Counted from the stretch's first letter, positions 22,413-30,803 are shown. The stretch: 39,716 nucleotides of DNA from Acidimicrobiia bacterium (GCA_016871335.1 VFZF01000022.1:1-39716), one strand, 5' to 3'. Made by a program: numbers and translations. Notes: a model not told the origin generated them from the sequence alone.

Positions 22413-23576
22413 GTGATGACGCGCCCCACCGTCGCCCACGTCCACCTGGACGCCATCGTCCACAACTACAAGCGGATCAGTGCGTTGGTGCACGCAATGG
22501 AGCCCAAGGGCTTCAGCCCTTGGGACAACGCGGGGGCTAAAGCCCCCGCGCTCCTTCCAGTCATCTGTGTCGTCAAAGCCAACGCGTACGGCCATGGCGC
22601 CGCGCGCGTGGCGCTCGCACTTGAAGGCGCCGGTGCGTCGATGTTTGCGGTGGCGGATATCGCGGAAGGCGTAACGTTGCGCGACGCCGGCGTGACACAG
22701 CCGATCCTGGTGTTTGGCGCGCAGAGCGTGAGTGACCTTGGTGACGTGTTTGCACATGGACTCACACCGACGGTGTCCACACCGTCGGCCGCCACCGCCA
22801 TCGAAGCGGCAGCGGCTGCGCGCGGTGTGACCATCGGGTGTCACCTGAAGATCGACACCGGCATGAACCGGCTCGGGTTCCGCCACGACAATCTGGCGCG
22901 CACCATTCCCGGCGTGCTGGCGATGCCGCATCTGCGGATCGACGCGGTCTACACACACTTTGCCACCGCCGATCGACCGGAGTCCCCGATGTTCGACGAA
23001 CAGCGAGTGCGGTTCGATCGCGCGTGTGCGGCGCTCGGCGCCATGGGGCTGCGTGACGTCAGACGCCATGCCGCCAACTCCGCCGCGCTCATCAGGGATG
23101 CGCGCACCTGGTATGACGCGGTGCGCCCCGGCCTCCTGTTGTACGGCGTCGTTCCCCCACCCCTTGCCGCCGCAGACCTCGACCTGCGACCTGCCCTGTC
23201 ACTGGTCAGCCGTATCGTCGCGGTGAAAGGGGTTCGCGTGGGTGAAGGGGCCGGCTACGGGTTGCACTGGACCGACGACACGCCGCGCACGCTCGCGATC
23301 GTGCCGGCCGGGTATGCCGATGGCCTGGATACGCGTCTCGCCAATCGGGGGCACGTGCTCATCCGCGGTCAACGTCGCGCCATCGTCGGGTCCGTTTGCA
23401 TGGACATGATTCTGGTGGACGTCACCGGCATCGACGTCTCGCCTGGCGACGCCGTGGTCTTGATCGGATCGCAAGGCGATCAGGAAATCACCGCGCGGGA
23501 AGTGGCCGCCACGATCGGCACCATCCCGTGGGAGGTTATTTGTCGTCTTGGTGCGCGGATCGAGCGCACGTACTGA
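22413..23576 (+). CDS. alr: Alanine racemase with repeat-encoded insertion
   Basis: PLP enzyme making D-alanine for peptidoglycan. 387 residues. The Schiff-base lysine is Lys55 in ICVVKANAYGHG, followed by LKIDTGMNRLGF, THFATAD, the catalytic-tyrosine loop GEGAGYGLHW and SVCMDMILVDVT. The lysine is normally at about residue 35-40; here ~16 extra residues (EPKGFSPWDNAGAKAPA) are inserted between the first helix and the lysine strand, encoded exactly by two adjacent hairpin repeats. The frame is kept and all catalytic motifs are intact, so the enzyme is probably functional with an enlarged loop. ATG at 22413, with a second ATG one codon later. Confidence 0.95.
   Translation: MMTRPTVAHVHLDAIVHNYKRISALVHAMEPKGFSPWDNAGAKAPALLPVICVVKANAYGHGAARVALALEGAGASMFAVADIAEGVTLRDAGVTQPILVFGAQSVSDLGDVFAHGLTPTVSTPSAATAIEAAAAARGVTIGCHLKIDTGMNRLGFRHDNLARTIPGVLAMPHLRIDAVYTHFATADRPESPMFDEQRVRFDRACAALGAMGLRDVRRHAANSAALIRDARTWYDAVRPGLLLYGVVPPPLAAADLDLRPALSLVSRIVAVKGVRVGEGAGYGLHWTDDTPRTLAIVPAGYADGLDTRLANRGHVLIRGQRRAIVGSVCMDMILVDVTGIDVSPGDAVVLIGSQGDQEITAREVAATIGTIPWEVICRLGARIERTY
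22503..22550. repeat. Twin-hairpin REP-like element inside alr
   Basis: Hairpin 1: arms 22503-22511 and 22516-22524. Hairpin 2: arms 22529-22538 and 22541-22550 (10 bp, two-base loop, GGGGGCT/AGCCCCC). They are separated by ACAA, in frame, with no stop. The pattern GGGCTTCAGCCC plus GGGGGCTAAAGCCCCC is that of a dispersed BIME-type palindromic unit. Confidence 0.88.
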
Positions 23577-23587
23577 GGAACGGGTTC

Positions 23588-24961
23588 ATGGCTAAGTCAA
23601 TTTTCGCGTGTCAGCAGTGTGGTGCGCAGGCACCCAAGTGGCTTGGACGATGTCCCGATTGCGGGGGATGGAATACGTACGCCGAAGAGACGTGTGAGAA
23701 GCCCGACAAACTCGCGGCGACCAGGAAGGGCGCAGCCGAACCGATGGGTGGCGGCAAGGCGCAGCGGTATGCCGACGTCGAGGCGGTGGTGTCCGCGCGG
23801 TTCACAACCGGCATCGGCGAATTTGATCGCGTGCTTGGCGGCGGTATTGTGCCGGGGTCGCTCGTGCTGCTCGGTGGTGAGCCTGGCATCGGCAAGTCCA
23901 CGCTCCTGCTGCAGGCCGCCGCGCACTTCGCGCGCGAAGTCGGCCCGGTGTTGTACGCCTCGGGTGAAGAGTCCGAACATCAGGTGAAGATGCGGGGCGA
24001 GCGCCTCGGCGTGGCGGATGCGCCGCTCTTCCTCCTCGCCGAAACCTGCGTCGAGCGCATTCTCGAGGAAGTGGATCGGCTCAAACCCTCGCTGCTCATC
24101 GTCGACTCCATCCAGACCGTGTTCTCGCTCAAGATGGCCTCTGCGCCAGGCAGCGTCGGACAGGTGCGGCAGGCCGCGACCGATTTCCTGTTCACCGCAA
24201 AAGGACGCAACCTGCCGACCATTGTCGTCGGCCACGTCACCAAGGATGGGGCGCTGGCGGGGCCGAAGGTGCTCGAACACGTCGTGGACACTGTCCTCTA
24301 CTTCGAGGGGGATCGCCACCATTCCCATCGTGTCGTGCGCGCGGTCAAGAACCGGTTCGGTGCGATCAGTGAGCTCGGCGTGTTCGAGATGACGGGCAGT
24401 GGGTTGCAGCCGGTGGCCAATCCGTCCGCGTTGTTTCTGGCGGAACGGCCGGAGCAGGTGCCCGGCTCCGCCGTGTTGTGTTGTCTCGAAGGCTCGCGGC
24501 CGTTTCTGGTTGAGGTGCAGGCCCTGGTCAGCAGCGCCACGCTTGGACAGGCGCGTCGCACCGCGAGCGGACTCGATCACAACCGTGTGTCACTGCTCCT
24601 TGCCGTGCTCGACAAACGGGCAGGGCTCTCGTTTGTGACCGATGACGTGTATGTGAATGTCGCCGGCGGGATGACGGTGGATGAGCCGGGGGCCGATCTG
24701 GCCATCGTCGCTGCCGTGGCGTCAAGTCTGCGGAATCGTCCGTTGCGCCCGAACACCGTGGTGTTCGGGGAAGTCGGCCTCGCGGGGGAGATCCGGGCCA
24801 CGTCGCATGCGCCCCTCCGGCTTCGCGAAGCCGCGCAGATGGGGTTCACGGCCGCAGTGTTGCCGGAAGGGAACCTCGGCGGCGTTGATCATCCCAAGGG
24901 CGTCGAGTTGATCGGGGTGCGCACGGTCGGCGAAGCGCTGGATGCGCTGATCCGTACGTAG
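23588..24961 (+). CDS. radA: DNA repair protein RadA
   Basis: 457-residue branch-migration helicase acting in homologous recombination. Domains in order: C4 zinc finger (Cys8, 11, 22, 25), RecA-like ATPase with Walker A GEPGIGKST (about 97-105), the RadA-specific KNRFG motif (254-258) and a C-terminal Lon-protease-like domain (VAGGMTVDEPGADLAIVAAV) lacking proteolytic residues. The ATG at 23588 places the zinc finger correctly at the start; the frame is open further upstream inside alr and is rejected. Confidence 0.96.
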   Translation: MAKSIFACQQCGAQAPKWLGRCPDCGGWNTYAEETCEKPDKLAATRKGAAEPMGGGKAQRYADVEAVVSARFTTGIGEFDRVLGGGIVPGSLVLLGGEPGIGKSTLLLQAAAHFAREVGPVLYASGEESEHQVKMRGERLGVADAPLFLLAETCVERILEEVDRLKPSLLIVDSIQTVFSLKMASAPGSVGQVRQAATDFLFTAKGRNLPTIVVGHVTKDGALAGPKVLEHVVDTVLYFEGDRHHSHRVVRAVKNRFGAISELGVFEMTGSGLQPVANPSALFLAERPEQVPGSAVLCCLEGSRPFLVEVQALVSSATLGQARRTASGLDHNRVSLLLAVLDKRAGLSFVTDDVYVNVAGGMTVDEPGADLAIVAAVASSLRNRPLRPNTVVFGEVGLAGEIRATSHAPLRLREAAQMGFTAAVLPEGNLGGVDHPKGVELIGVRTVGEALDALIRT

Positions 24962-25115
24962 CGAGCGCTGGTAGTGTTACCAGATGGTGTCAGGGGAGGC
25001 CGGCGTCGGCGCCGCGTCCCCGGTGTCCGGAGCGGGACCGCATCCGGACGGTGCGACAACGATGGCAAGCCGGCTGGCGGGGAAGACGCGCGGCATGTAC
25101 GGCTAGAATACTGTC
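24962..25115. other. Spacer with two hairpins and a -10-like element
   Basis: This 154-base gap holds a 6-bp hairpin (24968-24973 with 24978-24983) just after radA and a 7-bp one (25025-25031 with 25043-25049). TAGAAT at 25104-25109 lies only 6 bases before the next ATG; if it is a -10, the following gene would have a leaderless transcript, but no -35 is visible. I see no gene here. Confidence 0.4.
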
Positions 25116-26150
25116 ATGCGTGGTTTCGTCCTCGTGCGCGGAATCTTCATTGGTGCGGTGGTCTATACCGCCATGTTGATTCAACCTGCGGGTTCCCACT
25201 TCCTGATCAACGGGGTGCTCGGTCTGGTGGTCGCACTGCTGATCGTGCTGGCCGAGATGCGCATGCGCGACACCTCGGTCACGCAGTTGCTCGGCGGGCT
25301 GATCGGTTTCGGTATCATGCTCATGGTCGCGCAGGCGATCAACAATGCGCTGTTCTGGGCCAACACGAGCGACACCCGCGTCCGGTTCCTGCACGGCCTG
25401 GTCGTGATCGTACTGCCGTACCTCGGTCTGGTGTTCGGGGCGCGCAAGGGCGAGTGGCTCGAGCCCGCCAAACTCGTCAGTTTGTTCAAGGATGTCCGGG
25501 GGCACCGGCGGTACCGTATTCTCGACACCAGCGCGATCATCGACGGGCGTGTGGCCGAGGTGGCTGAAAGCGGATTCCTCGACGGCACGCTGGTCGTACC
25601 GCAGTTTGTCCTGAAGGAACTGCAGGCCGTGGCGGACTCGTCCGATGCGTTGAAACGCAACCGTGGACGCCGGGGACTCGATATCCTGCATCGCATCCAG
25701 AAGATGTCCGGCGTGGAAGTGATCATCTCCGATGTCGACTTTCCGGGGATCAGGGAAGTCGACCTGAAGCTGATCGAACTTGCGAAGACGCTCGACGGCA
25801 AACTCGTGACCAACGATTTCAACCTGCACAAGGTCGCGCAGTTGCGCGGCGTCGACGTGCTGAACATGAACGAGTTGACCAACTCGCTCAAGCCGGTCGT
25901 CCTGCCCGGCGAGGTGATGAACGTGTTCATCCTCAAGGAGGGCAAGGAACACAGCCAGGGGGTCGCGTACCTCGACGACGGGACGATGGTCGTGGTGGAT
26001 AACGCGCGTACGAGCATCGGCAAGAACCTCGAAGTGGTGGTCACCAGCGTATTGCAGACAACCGCCGGCCGGATGATCTTCGGCCGTCACCTGGATGCGG
26101 CGGCCGAGCCCGAGCCGATCCGGCGACCGCGCCCGGCTGCACAGGCGTGA
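25116..26150 (+). CDS. YacL-type membrane PIN/TRAM-domain protein
   Basis: 344 residues: three to four N-terminal membrane helices (about 5-25, 29-48, 58-78, 92-108), a PIN nuclease-like domain starting at YRILDTSAIIDGRVAE with acidic residues Asp137, Asp143, Glu169 and Asp234 (LVTNDFNLHKVA), then a TRAM domain (about 262-320). This architecture is the YacL family, often next to radA and ispD as here. Predicted membrane-tethered RNase or RNA-binding protein; the actual substrate is unknown. The stop overlaps the plsC GTG (GTGA). Confidence 0.88.
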   Translation: MRGFVLVRGIFIGAVVYTAMLIQPAGSHFLINGVLGLVVALLIVLAEMRMRDTSVTQLLGGLIGFGIMLMVAQAINNALFWANTSDTRVRFLHGLVVIVLPYLGLVFGARKGEWLEPAKLVSLFKDVRGHRRYRILDTSAIIDGRVAEVAESGFLDGTLVVPQFVLKELQAVADSSDALKRNRGRRGLDILHRIQKMSGVEVIISDVDFPGIREVDLKLIELAKTLDGKLVTNDFNLHKVAQLRGVDVLNMNELTNSLKPVVLPGEVMNVFILKEGKEHSQGVAYLDDGTMVVVDNARTSIGKNLEVVVTSVLQTTAGRMIFGRHLDAAAEPEPIRRPRPAAQA

Positions 26151-26935
26151 CCCTGCCGTCCTGGCAGTGGTGGCGCACGGCCTTCGTTCTCATTCCTCTC
26201 GTCAGTCTCTACACGATCGTGTTCGGCGTGCTGTCGCTGGTGTCAGGAATTGTCGACCGGCGCGGCCGCCTGGCGCATCGATGTGCGCGCGTCTGGGCGC
26301 GGGTGATTCTCCGGACCGTCGGCGTCCGTGTGCGAGTGCACGGGGACTGGCCCGTGACTGGACTCACCAGTGCGGTGTACATCTCCAACCACCAGAGCAT
26401 CTTCGATATTCCCGTGGTGTTTGCGACCATTCCCGCGCAACTGCGGGTCCTGGCCAAAGCCATGCTCGGCGGCATCCCGTTCATCGGGTGGCATCTCCGT
26501 CGTGCAGGGCATGTGCTCGTCGACCGCGCGAATCCCGGACCGTCTGTCGTGCGGAAGATGCAGCAGCTGGTTGAGAGCGGCGCGTCGCTTGTGGTGTTTC
26601 CCGAGGGCACGCGCAGCGACGACGATCGGGTGGGGCCCTTCAAGCCGGGCGTGTTTGCGATCGCGGTGGATCGCCAGCTGCCGATCATTCCGATCACGCT
26701 CAGCGGCACGCGGCACGTCATGCGCAAGGGCCATCTCACGGCCCGCTCCGGCGTCGTCGACGTCATCGTCCACGCGCCGATCAGCACCGTGGGCCTCACG
26801 CGCGACGATGTCGCGGGGGTGACCGCGCTTGCGCGCGCGGCGGTTACTGGTTCATCGGTTCATGGTTCATCGGTGCGGAACCCGGCACCTGGAACCAAGG
26901 ACCCAGGATCTCCGGCACCCGGAACAGCACCATGA
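26147..26935 (+). CDS. plsC: 1-acyl-sn-glycerol-3-phosphate acyltransferase with repeat-derived tail
   Basis: Second acylation step of phospholipid synthesis at the inner membrane. Hydrophobic N-terminal helix, catalytic NHQSIFD (His82, Asp87), substrate-binding FPEGTRS (151-157) and the later PIIPITLSGTRHVM strand. GTG start overlaps the upstream stop. 262 residues; the last ~28 (from VTGSSVHGSS to the stop) are Gly/Ser/Pro-rich and encoded by the GGTTCAT-type inverted repeat, so the original stop was probably near residue 234. The tail is unlikely to matter for catalysis. Confidence 0.93.
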   Translation: MTLPSWQWWRTAFVLIPLVSLYTIVFGVLSLVSGIVDRRGRLAHRCARVWARVILRTVGVRVRVHGDWPVTGLTSAVYISNHQSIFDIPVVFATIPAQLRVLAKAMLGGIPFIGWHLRRAGHVLVDRANPGPSVVRKMQQLVESGASLVVFPEGTRSDDDRVGPFKPGVFAIAVDRQLPIIPITLSGTRHVMRKGHLTARSGVVDVIVHAPISTVGLTRDDVAGVTALARAAVTGSSVHGSSVRNPAPGTKDPGSPAPGTAP

Positions 26936-26966
26936 ACCATGAACCATGAACCGATGAATCATGCAC
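26849..26966. repeat. Second copy of the GGTTCAT inverted repeat, overlapping plsC
   Basis: GGTTCATC, GGTTCAT, GGTTCATC, GGTGCGG, then AACCCGG/CACCTGG-type units, then the inverse (ACCATGAACCATGAACC...). Same order of modules as 10348-10442. The first ~85 bases are translated as the PlsC C-terminus; the rest lies in the plsC-ispDF gap. Confidence 0.82.
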
Positions 26967-26990
26967 CCGTAAGGGACTAATATCCAGAAG

Positions 26991-28145
26991 ATGTACGTCG
27001 CCGCAATAGTCGTAGCCGGGGGGCGGGGTGCCCGTGTGGGTGGGGCCGTGCCGAAGCAGCTCCTCAAAATTGGCGGGGAGTCGATTCTTCGGCGGAGTGT
27101 GCGCGCGTGTGATGCGCACCCGCAGGTCAGTGAGCTGGTGGTGGTGGTGCCGGAGGATCTTCTGGCGACTGGCGCCGCGTTGGTGGGGGACACCCGGGTG
27201 CCGTGCCGGGTGGTGGCAGGTGGCGCGCGTCGGCAGGACTCGGTCCGCGCCGGATTTGAGGCCGTCTCCGCGCAGGCCGATGTTGTGTTGGTGCACGATG
27301 CAGCGAGACCGTTTGTGCCACGCGAGGTCGTCGATCGGGTGATCGCGGCGGCGGCGTCGGCTGGTGCCGCGGTGCCGGCGATTCCTGTGGCAGACACGGT
27401 GAAGCGCGCGGCGGTATCCGGCGATGCTCGTGTCGTGCTCAAGACGGTGCCGCGCGACGAGTTGTGGCTGGCGCAGACGCCGCAGGGATTCCGGCGTGAC
27501 GTGCTGGCCCGCGCGGTGGCGGATGGCCAGAGTGCCGCCGAAGCGACCGACGAGGCGCGGCTGGTGGAACTGGCCGGTGGCACCGTGGCGATCGTGGATG
27601 GGGATCGGCGCAACGTGAAGATCACCACGAGTGATGATGTGACGGAGGCGAGGCAGCGGATGACGAGCATGCGGGCAGGGACGGGATACGACCTGCATCA
27701 ATTGGTGAGCGGACGCCCGCTGGTTCTGGCCGGCGTCGAGGTGCCGTCACCCAGAGGACCGCTCGGGCATTCGGATGGTGATGTGGTGTGCCATGCGTTG
27801 ACCGATGCCGTGCTCGGCGCCTCTGGTGCCGGGGACATCGGTCAGATGTTTCCCAATACCGATCCGCAGTGGAAGAACGCGCCTGGACTCGACTTGCTGG
27901 CGCGCGCGTTGTCGGCCGTGCACGCGCGCGGGTGGGTGGTGGTGAATGCGGACGTGACGGTGATTCTGGAGACGCCCAAGCTGGCGCCGCATCTGACGCG
28001 CATTCGCGAAGCGCTGGCTGCGGTGCTTGGTGTGGGAGTGGATGCGGTGACCGTCAAGGGCAAGACCAACGAAGGTGTGGATGCGGTCGGGCGTGGCGAA
28101 GCGATTGCGTCGCATGCCGTGGTGCTGCTGGGAGCGGGGGCGTGA
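26991..28145 (+). CDS. ispDF: Bifunctional MEP cytidylyltransferase / MECDP synthase
   Basis: 384-residue fusion of two MEP-pathway enzymes. IspD (about 1-222): VAAIVVAGGRGARVGGAVPK nucleotide loop, VLVHDAARPFVP and KTVPRDELWLAQTPQGFR. IspF (from Met227): MRAGTGYDLHQL with the zinc Asp/His, PLGHSDGDVVCHALTDAVLG and TVKGKTNEGVDAVGRGE. Fusions of this order are known in Campylobacter and alphaproteobacteria. IspE, the step between the two, is encoded 10 kb upstream. The stop overlaps the gltX ATG by one base. Confidence 0.96.
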   Translation: MYVAAIVVAGGRGARVGGAVPKQLLKIGGESILRRSVRACDAHPQVSELVVVVPEDLLATGAALVGDTRVPCRVVAGGARRQDSVRAGFEAVSAQADVVLVHDAARPFVPREVVDRVIAAAASAGAAVPAIPVADTVKRAAVSGDARVVLKTVPRDELWLAQTPQGFRRDVLARAVADGQSAAEATDEARLVELAGGTVAIVDGDRRNVKITTSDDVTEARQRMTSMRAGTGYDLHQLVSGRPLVLAGVEVPSPRGPLGHSDGDVVCHALTDAVLGASGAGDIGQMFPNTDPQWKNAPGLDLLARALSAVHARGWVVVNADVTVILETPKLAPHLTRIREALAAVLGVGVDAVTVKGKTNEGVDAVGRGEAIASHAVVLLGAGA

Positions 28146-29608
28146 TGCGGTTGCGATTTGCGCCGAGTCCCACCGGGTTGCTGCACGTGGGCAATGCCAG
28201 GACGGCCTTGTTCAACTGGTTGCTCGCACGCGGGCAGCAGGGGGCGTTTGTCCTGCGCATTGAAGATACCGATACCGAGCGGTCGACGCGTGCGTCGGAA
28301 GACGGCATTCGCGCGGATCTGCAGTGGCTCGGGTTGAACTGGGATGAAGGTCCCGACGTTGGCGGACCGTATCCTCCGTACCGGCAGTCGGAGCGGCTCG
28401 ACGTGTACGCACGGTATGCGCAGACGTTGCTCGACACGGGGCACGCGTACTGGTGTTTTTGTTCGGCCGAGCAGCTTGAGCAGGAGCGTGCGTCCGCGTT
28501 GGCGGCTGCGGCGCCGCCGAAGTACTCCGGGCGGTGCCGTGATCTCGCGCGCGCAGAGGCGGAAGCCCGCCGCAATGCGGGAGAGGCGGCGGCGCTCCGG
28601 TTTGTCATTCCAGCCGATCGCGACGTGACGTTCACGGATCTGGTGCGCGGTCCGGTGACCTTTCACACGTCGGTGATCGGTGACCCGGTCATCGTGCGGT
28701 CCGACGGTGGCCCCGCGTACAACTTCGCCGTGGTGGTGGACGATGCGCTGATGGCGATTACGCATGTCATTCGCGGCGAGGACCACATCTCGAACACGCC
28801 GCGGCAGGTGTTGATTTATGAGGCGCTGGGGTTGACGCCGCCCGCGTTTGCGCACCTCTCACTGGTGATGGGTCCTGATCACGCGCCGCTTTCGAAGCGG
28901 CATGGTGCGACCAGTGTGTCCGAGTTCCGCGCGCGCGGGTACCTGCCGGAAGCGCTGGTGAATTACCTGGCGTTGCTCGGGTGGTCGCCCGGTGACGGTG
29001 AGGAGTTGATGGCGATCGGCGAGATGGCGCGCCGGTTCGGCGTCGCGCGCGTCAGCCACAGCTCGGCGGTGTTTGATGTCGACAAACTCGCCTGGATGAA
29101 TCGCCAGTACATGAAGGCCTGCGATCCAGAGCGCCTGGTCGAGATGGCAATGCCCTTCTTCCAACGCGCCGGCTCGAACCCTGGACCCTGGACCCTGGAC
29201 CCCGGACCGAGAGCGGCGGTCTCGGCCGTACTCCCCCTCGCTGTCGGCGCGGTCGATCGCCTCGAGGAAATTCCCGAGCGCGTGAAGTTTGTGCTCGAGT
29301 GGAACCGTGACGAGGCGGCGCGTTTGGTTGCCGCTGAAGCGGACGGGCAGAAAGTGATCGCGGCGTTTGGTGATGCCATTGCCGAATTCGGTCCTCTCAC
29401 GAAGGAGTCCTTTCGCGCGGCTGCCACCAGGGCGCGTGAAGCGACGGGGATCAAAGGGAAGGCGCTCTTTCATCCGATCCGCGTGGCTCTCACCGGTATG
29501 GAATCGGGCCCGGAACTTGACCTCGCGATTCCTGCAATCGATCAGGTCGCCGGACTCCTGGGCGGAGTACCATCATGTGCTGTCCGCATCCAGAACCTCC
29601 GCGCCTAG
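28145..29608 (+). CDS. gltX: Glutamyl-tRNA synthetase with heptamer insertion
   Basis: 487-residue class I synthetase. MRLRFAPSPTGLLHVGNART contains the HIGH-type motif (HVGN), RIEDTDTERS the glutamate pocket and LSKRHGATS (249-257) the KMSKS-type loop of GluRS. In the C-terminal anticodon domain, residues ~343-357 (SNPGPWTLDPGPR) are encoded by four tandem CCCTGGA/CCCCGGA heptamers (29179-29206), the same unit as in nearby intergenic gaps, so they look like a repeat insertion in a surface loop. Whether the enzyme is discriminating or non-discriminating cannot be told. Confidence 0.95.
   Translation: MRLRFAPSPTGLLHVGNARTALFNWLLARGQQGAFVLRIEDTDTERSTRASEDGIRADLQWLGLNWDEGPDVGGPYPPYRQSERLDVYARYAQTLLDTGHAYWCFCSAEQLEQERASALAAAAPPKYSGRCRDLARAEAEARRNAGEAAALRFVIPADRDVTFTDLVRGPVTFHTSVIGDPVIVRSDGGPAYNFAVVVDDALMAITHVIRGEDHISNTPRQVLIYEALGLTPPAFAHLSLVMGPDHAPLSKRHGATSVSEFRARGYLPEALVNYLALLGWSPGDGEELMAIGEMARRFGVARVSHSSAVFDVDKLAWMNRQYMKACDPERLVEMAMPFFQRAGSNPGPWTLDPGPRAAVSAVLPLAVGAVDRLEEIPERVKFVLEWNRDEAARLVAAEADGQKVIAAFGDAIAEFGPLTKESFRAAATRAREATGIKGKALFHPIRVALTGMESGPELDLAIPAIDQVAGLLGGVPSCAVRIQNLRA
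29179..29206. repeat. Four tandem CCCTGGA heptamers inside gltX
   Basis: Three exact CCCTGGA and one CCCCGGA unit, in frame inside the anticodon-binding domain. Same heptamer as at 20941-21021 and 29609-29650. Confidence 0.85.
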
Positions 29609-29650
29609 GACCACTGGACCCTTTGGACCCGAACCCTGGACCCCGGACCT
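29609..29650. repeat. GGACC/CCCTGGA repeat between gltX and rlmB
   Basis: Degenerate TGGACCC and CCCTGGA units start at the base after the gltX stop and end just before the rlmB start region. Confidence 0.7.
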
Positions 29651-29655
29651 CTGAT

Positions 29656-30384
29656 ATGGCTTTAATCTACGGAATCAATTCTGTCTCTGAAGCCTTGAAG
29701 GCCCGGCGGGTCTCCCGGCTCATCCATGTGCGTGGCTCGGGGGCGCGGGTGGATGCCCTTCTGGCCCGCGCGCACGAATTGCGCATCCAGACGGAGACTA
29801 TTGATCGGCAGGCGATGGAGAAGCTGGTGCGGGGCGGCGTGCATCAGGGGGTGGCGGCCGATCTGCAGGCGTTGCCGGCGTACACGGTCGAGGAACTGGT
29901 CGATCAGGCGGAGGGGTCGCCGCTGCTCATGGTCCTCGACAGCGTGGAGGACCCTCAGAATGTCGGGGCGGTGCTGCGGTCAATCGACGCGGCTGGGGGC
30001 CATGGGGTTATCCGTCAGGCGCGGCATGCGGCGCCGCTGGATGGGGCCACGGCCAAGGCGTCGGCTGGAGCGGTTCATCACGTCAAGATCGCGACGGTCG
30101 TCAATATTTCCCGGGCGATTGAAGAACTCAAGGAAAAGGGCGTCTGGACGGTTGGGCTGGCCGGCGAGGCCGGGGAGAACTATGACGTCCTCGATTACAC
30201 CCTGCCGACGGCCTTTGTGGTCGGGGCCGAGGGGGAGGGCATGCGCCGGCTGGTGCGGGAAACCTGCGACCGGTTGGTCCGGATTCCCATGTCCGGGCAG
30301 GTGGACAGCCTGAACGTGTCGGTGGCGGCCGGCGTGGTCTTGTTCGAGGCCGCGCGGCAGCGTCGACACGGGGCCTTCAAATAG
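29656..30384 (+). CDS. rlmB: 23S rRNA (guanosine-2'-O-) methyltransferase RlmB
   Basis: 242-residue SPOUT (TrmH/SpoU) methyltransferase, methylating G2251 of the 23S P-loop in the E. coli counterpart. N-terminal substrate-binding domain YGINSVSEALKARRVSRLIH, then SpoU motifs 1-3: LDSVEDPQNVGAVLRSIDAA, VVGAEGEGM and IPMSGQVDSLNVSVAAGV. ATG at 29656; an upstream extension to 29575 would translate repeat DNA and is rejected. Ends 65 bases before the tRNA cluster. Confidence 0.94.
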   Translation: MALIYGINSVSEALKARRVSRLIHVRGSGARVDALLARAHELRIQTETIDRQAMEKLVRGGVHQGVAADLQALPAYTVEELVDQAEGSPLLMVLDSVEDPQNVGAVLRSIDAAGGHGVIRQARHAAPLDGATAKASAGAVHHVKIATVVNISRAIEELKEKGVWTVGLAGEAGENYDVLDYTLPTAFVVGAEGEGMRRLVRETCDRLVRIPMSGQVDSLNVSVAAGVVLFEAARQRRHGAFK

Positions 30385-30405
30385 GTCGGAATGAAGGGCT
30401 GCTGG

Positions 30406-30435
30406 TTGGCGGTTTGGCACGGACCGTGCTAGCAT
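30406..30435 (+). promoter_or_regulatory. Promoter of the tRNA-tuf cluster
   Basis: TTGGCG (30406-30411), 18-base spacer, then extended -10 TGCTAGCAT (30427-30435). The start would fall about 7 bases before tRNA-Thr. The same -10 hexamer (TAGCAT) serves the cold-shock promoter, and the surrounding CCGTGCTA matches the tRNA-Gln promoter. Confidence 0.6.
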
Positions 30436-30449
30436 CTACGTTTTGTCTG

Positions 30450-30526
30450 GCTGGCGTAGCTCAGTCCGGTAGAGCAGCTGATTTGTAATCAGCTGGTCGG
30501 GGGTTCAAATCCCTTCGCCAGCTCCA
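30450..30526 (+). tRNA. tRNA-Thr (anticodon TGT)
   Basis: Acceptor GCTGGCG/CGCCAGC, D-arm TAGCTCAGTCCGGTAGAGC, anticodon loop TTTGTAA (TGT), T-arm GGGGGTTCAAATCCCTT, discriminator T and encoded CCA. Confidence 0.97.
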
Positions 30527-30564
30527 ATTTTGCGAAGGGGTCGACGGCAGGCGGAAGACATTCT

Positions 30565-30651
30565 GGCGAGGTAGCGAAGCGGTCAAACGCAGCAGACTGT
30601 AAATCTGTCGGCCATGCGCCTTCGAAGGTTCGAATCCTTCCCTCGCCACCA
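30565..30651 (+). tRNA. tRNA-Tyr (anticodon GTA)
   Basis: Class II tRNA with long variable arm. Acceptor GGCGAGG/CCTCGCC, anticodon loop CTGTAAA (GTA), T-arm GAAGGTTCGAATCCTTC, discriminator A and encoded CCA. Thr-Tyr-Gly-Thr-tuf is a classic bacterial order. Confidence 0.97.
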
Positions 30652-30754
30652 GCCTTCGCTAAACGCGAGCTTCGGTCGCAGCTTCGGCTGGCTTCGCCTG
30701 GGGACGGTTCGGGATGTTTGGGGTGGTCGAGGAGCGGCAGTAAGGCAACAGGCA

Positions 30755-30770
30755 GCGGGCGTGGGCCCGC
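30755..30770. terminator. GCGGGC/GCCCGC hairpin between tRNA-Tyr and tRNA-Gly
   Basis: 6-bp stem with 4-base loop in a 152-base spacer rich in CTTCG/GCTTCGG motifs; probably a processing structure rather than a terminator since the downstream tRNAs lack an obvious own promoter. Confidence 0.35.
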
Positions 30771-30780
30771 CGTAGTTGCG

Positions 30781-30803
30781 AACGGAGTGAGCGGTTAACG
30801 GAG
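30781..30803 (+). repeat. 7-9-7 direct repeat abutting tRNA-Gly
   Basis: AACGGAG, nine bases (TGAGCGGTT), AACGGAG, ending exactly at the base before the tRNA. The tRNA-Thr(GGT) gene has the same layout with AGCGTAG. Confidence 0.8.

Noticed and set aside
22413-22560. alr as a pseudogene because of the insertion
   Set aside because: Frame is intact and every catalytic motif is present after the insertion.
24962-25115. Small gene between radA and the PIN/TRAM gene
   Set aside because: No frame with a ribosome site and plausible composition; the DNA is explained by hairpins only.
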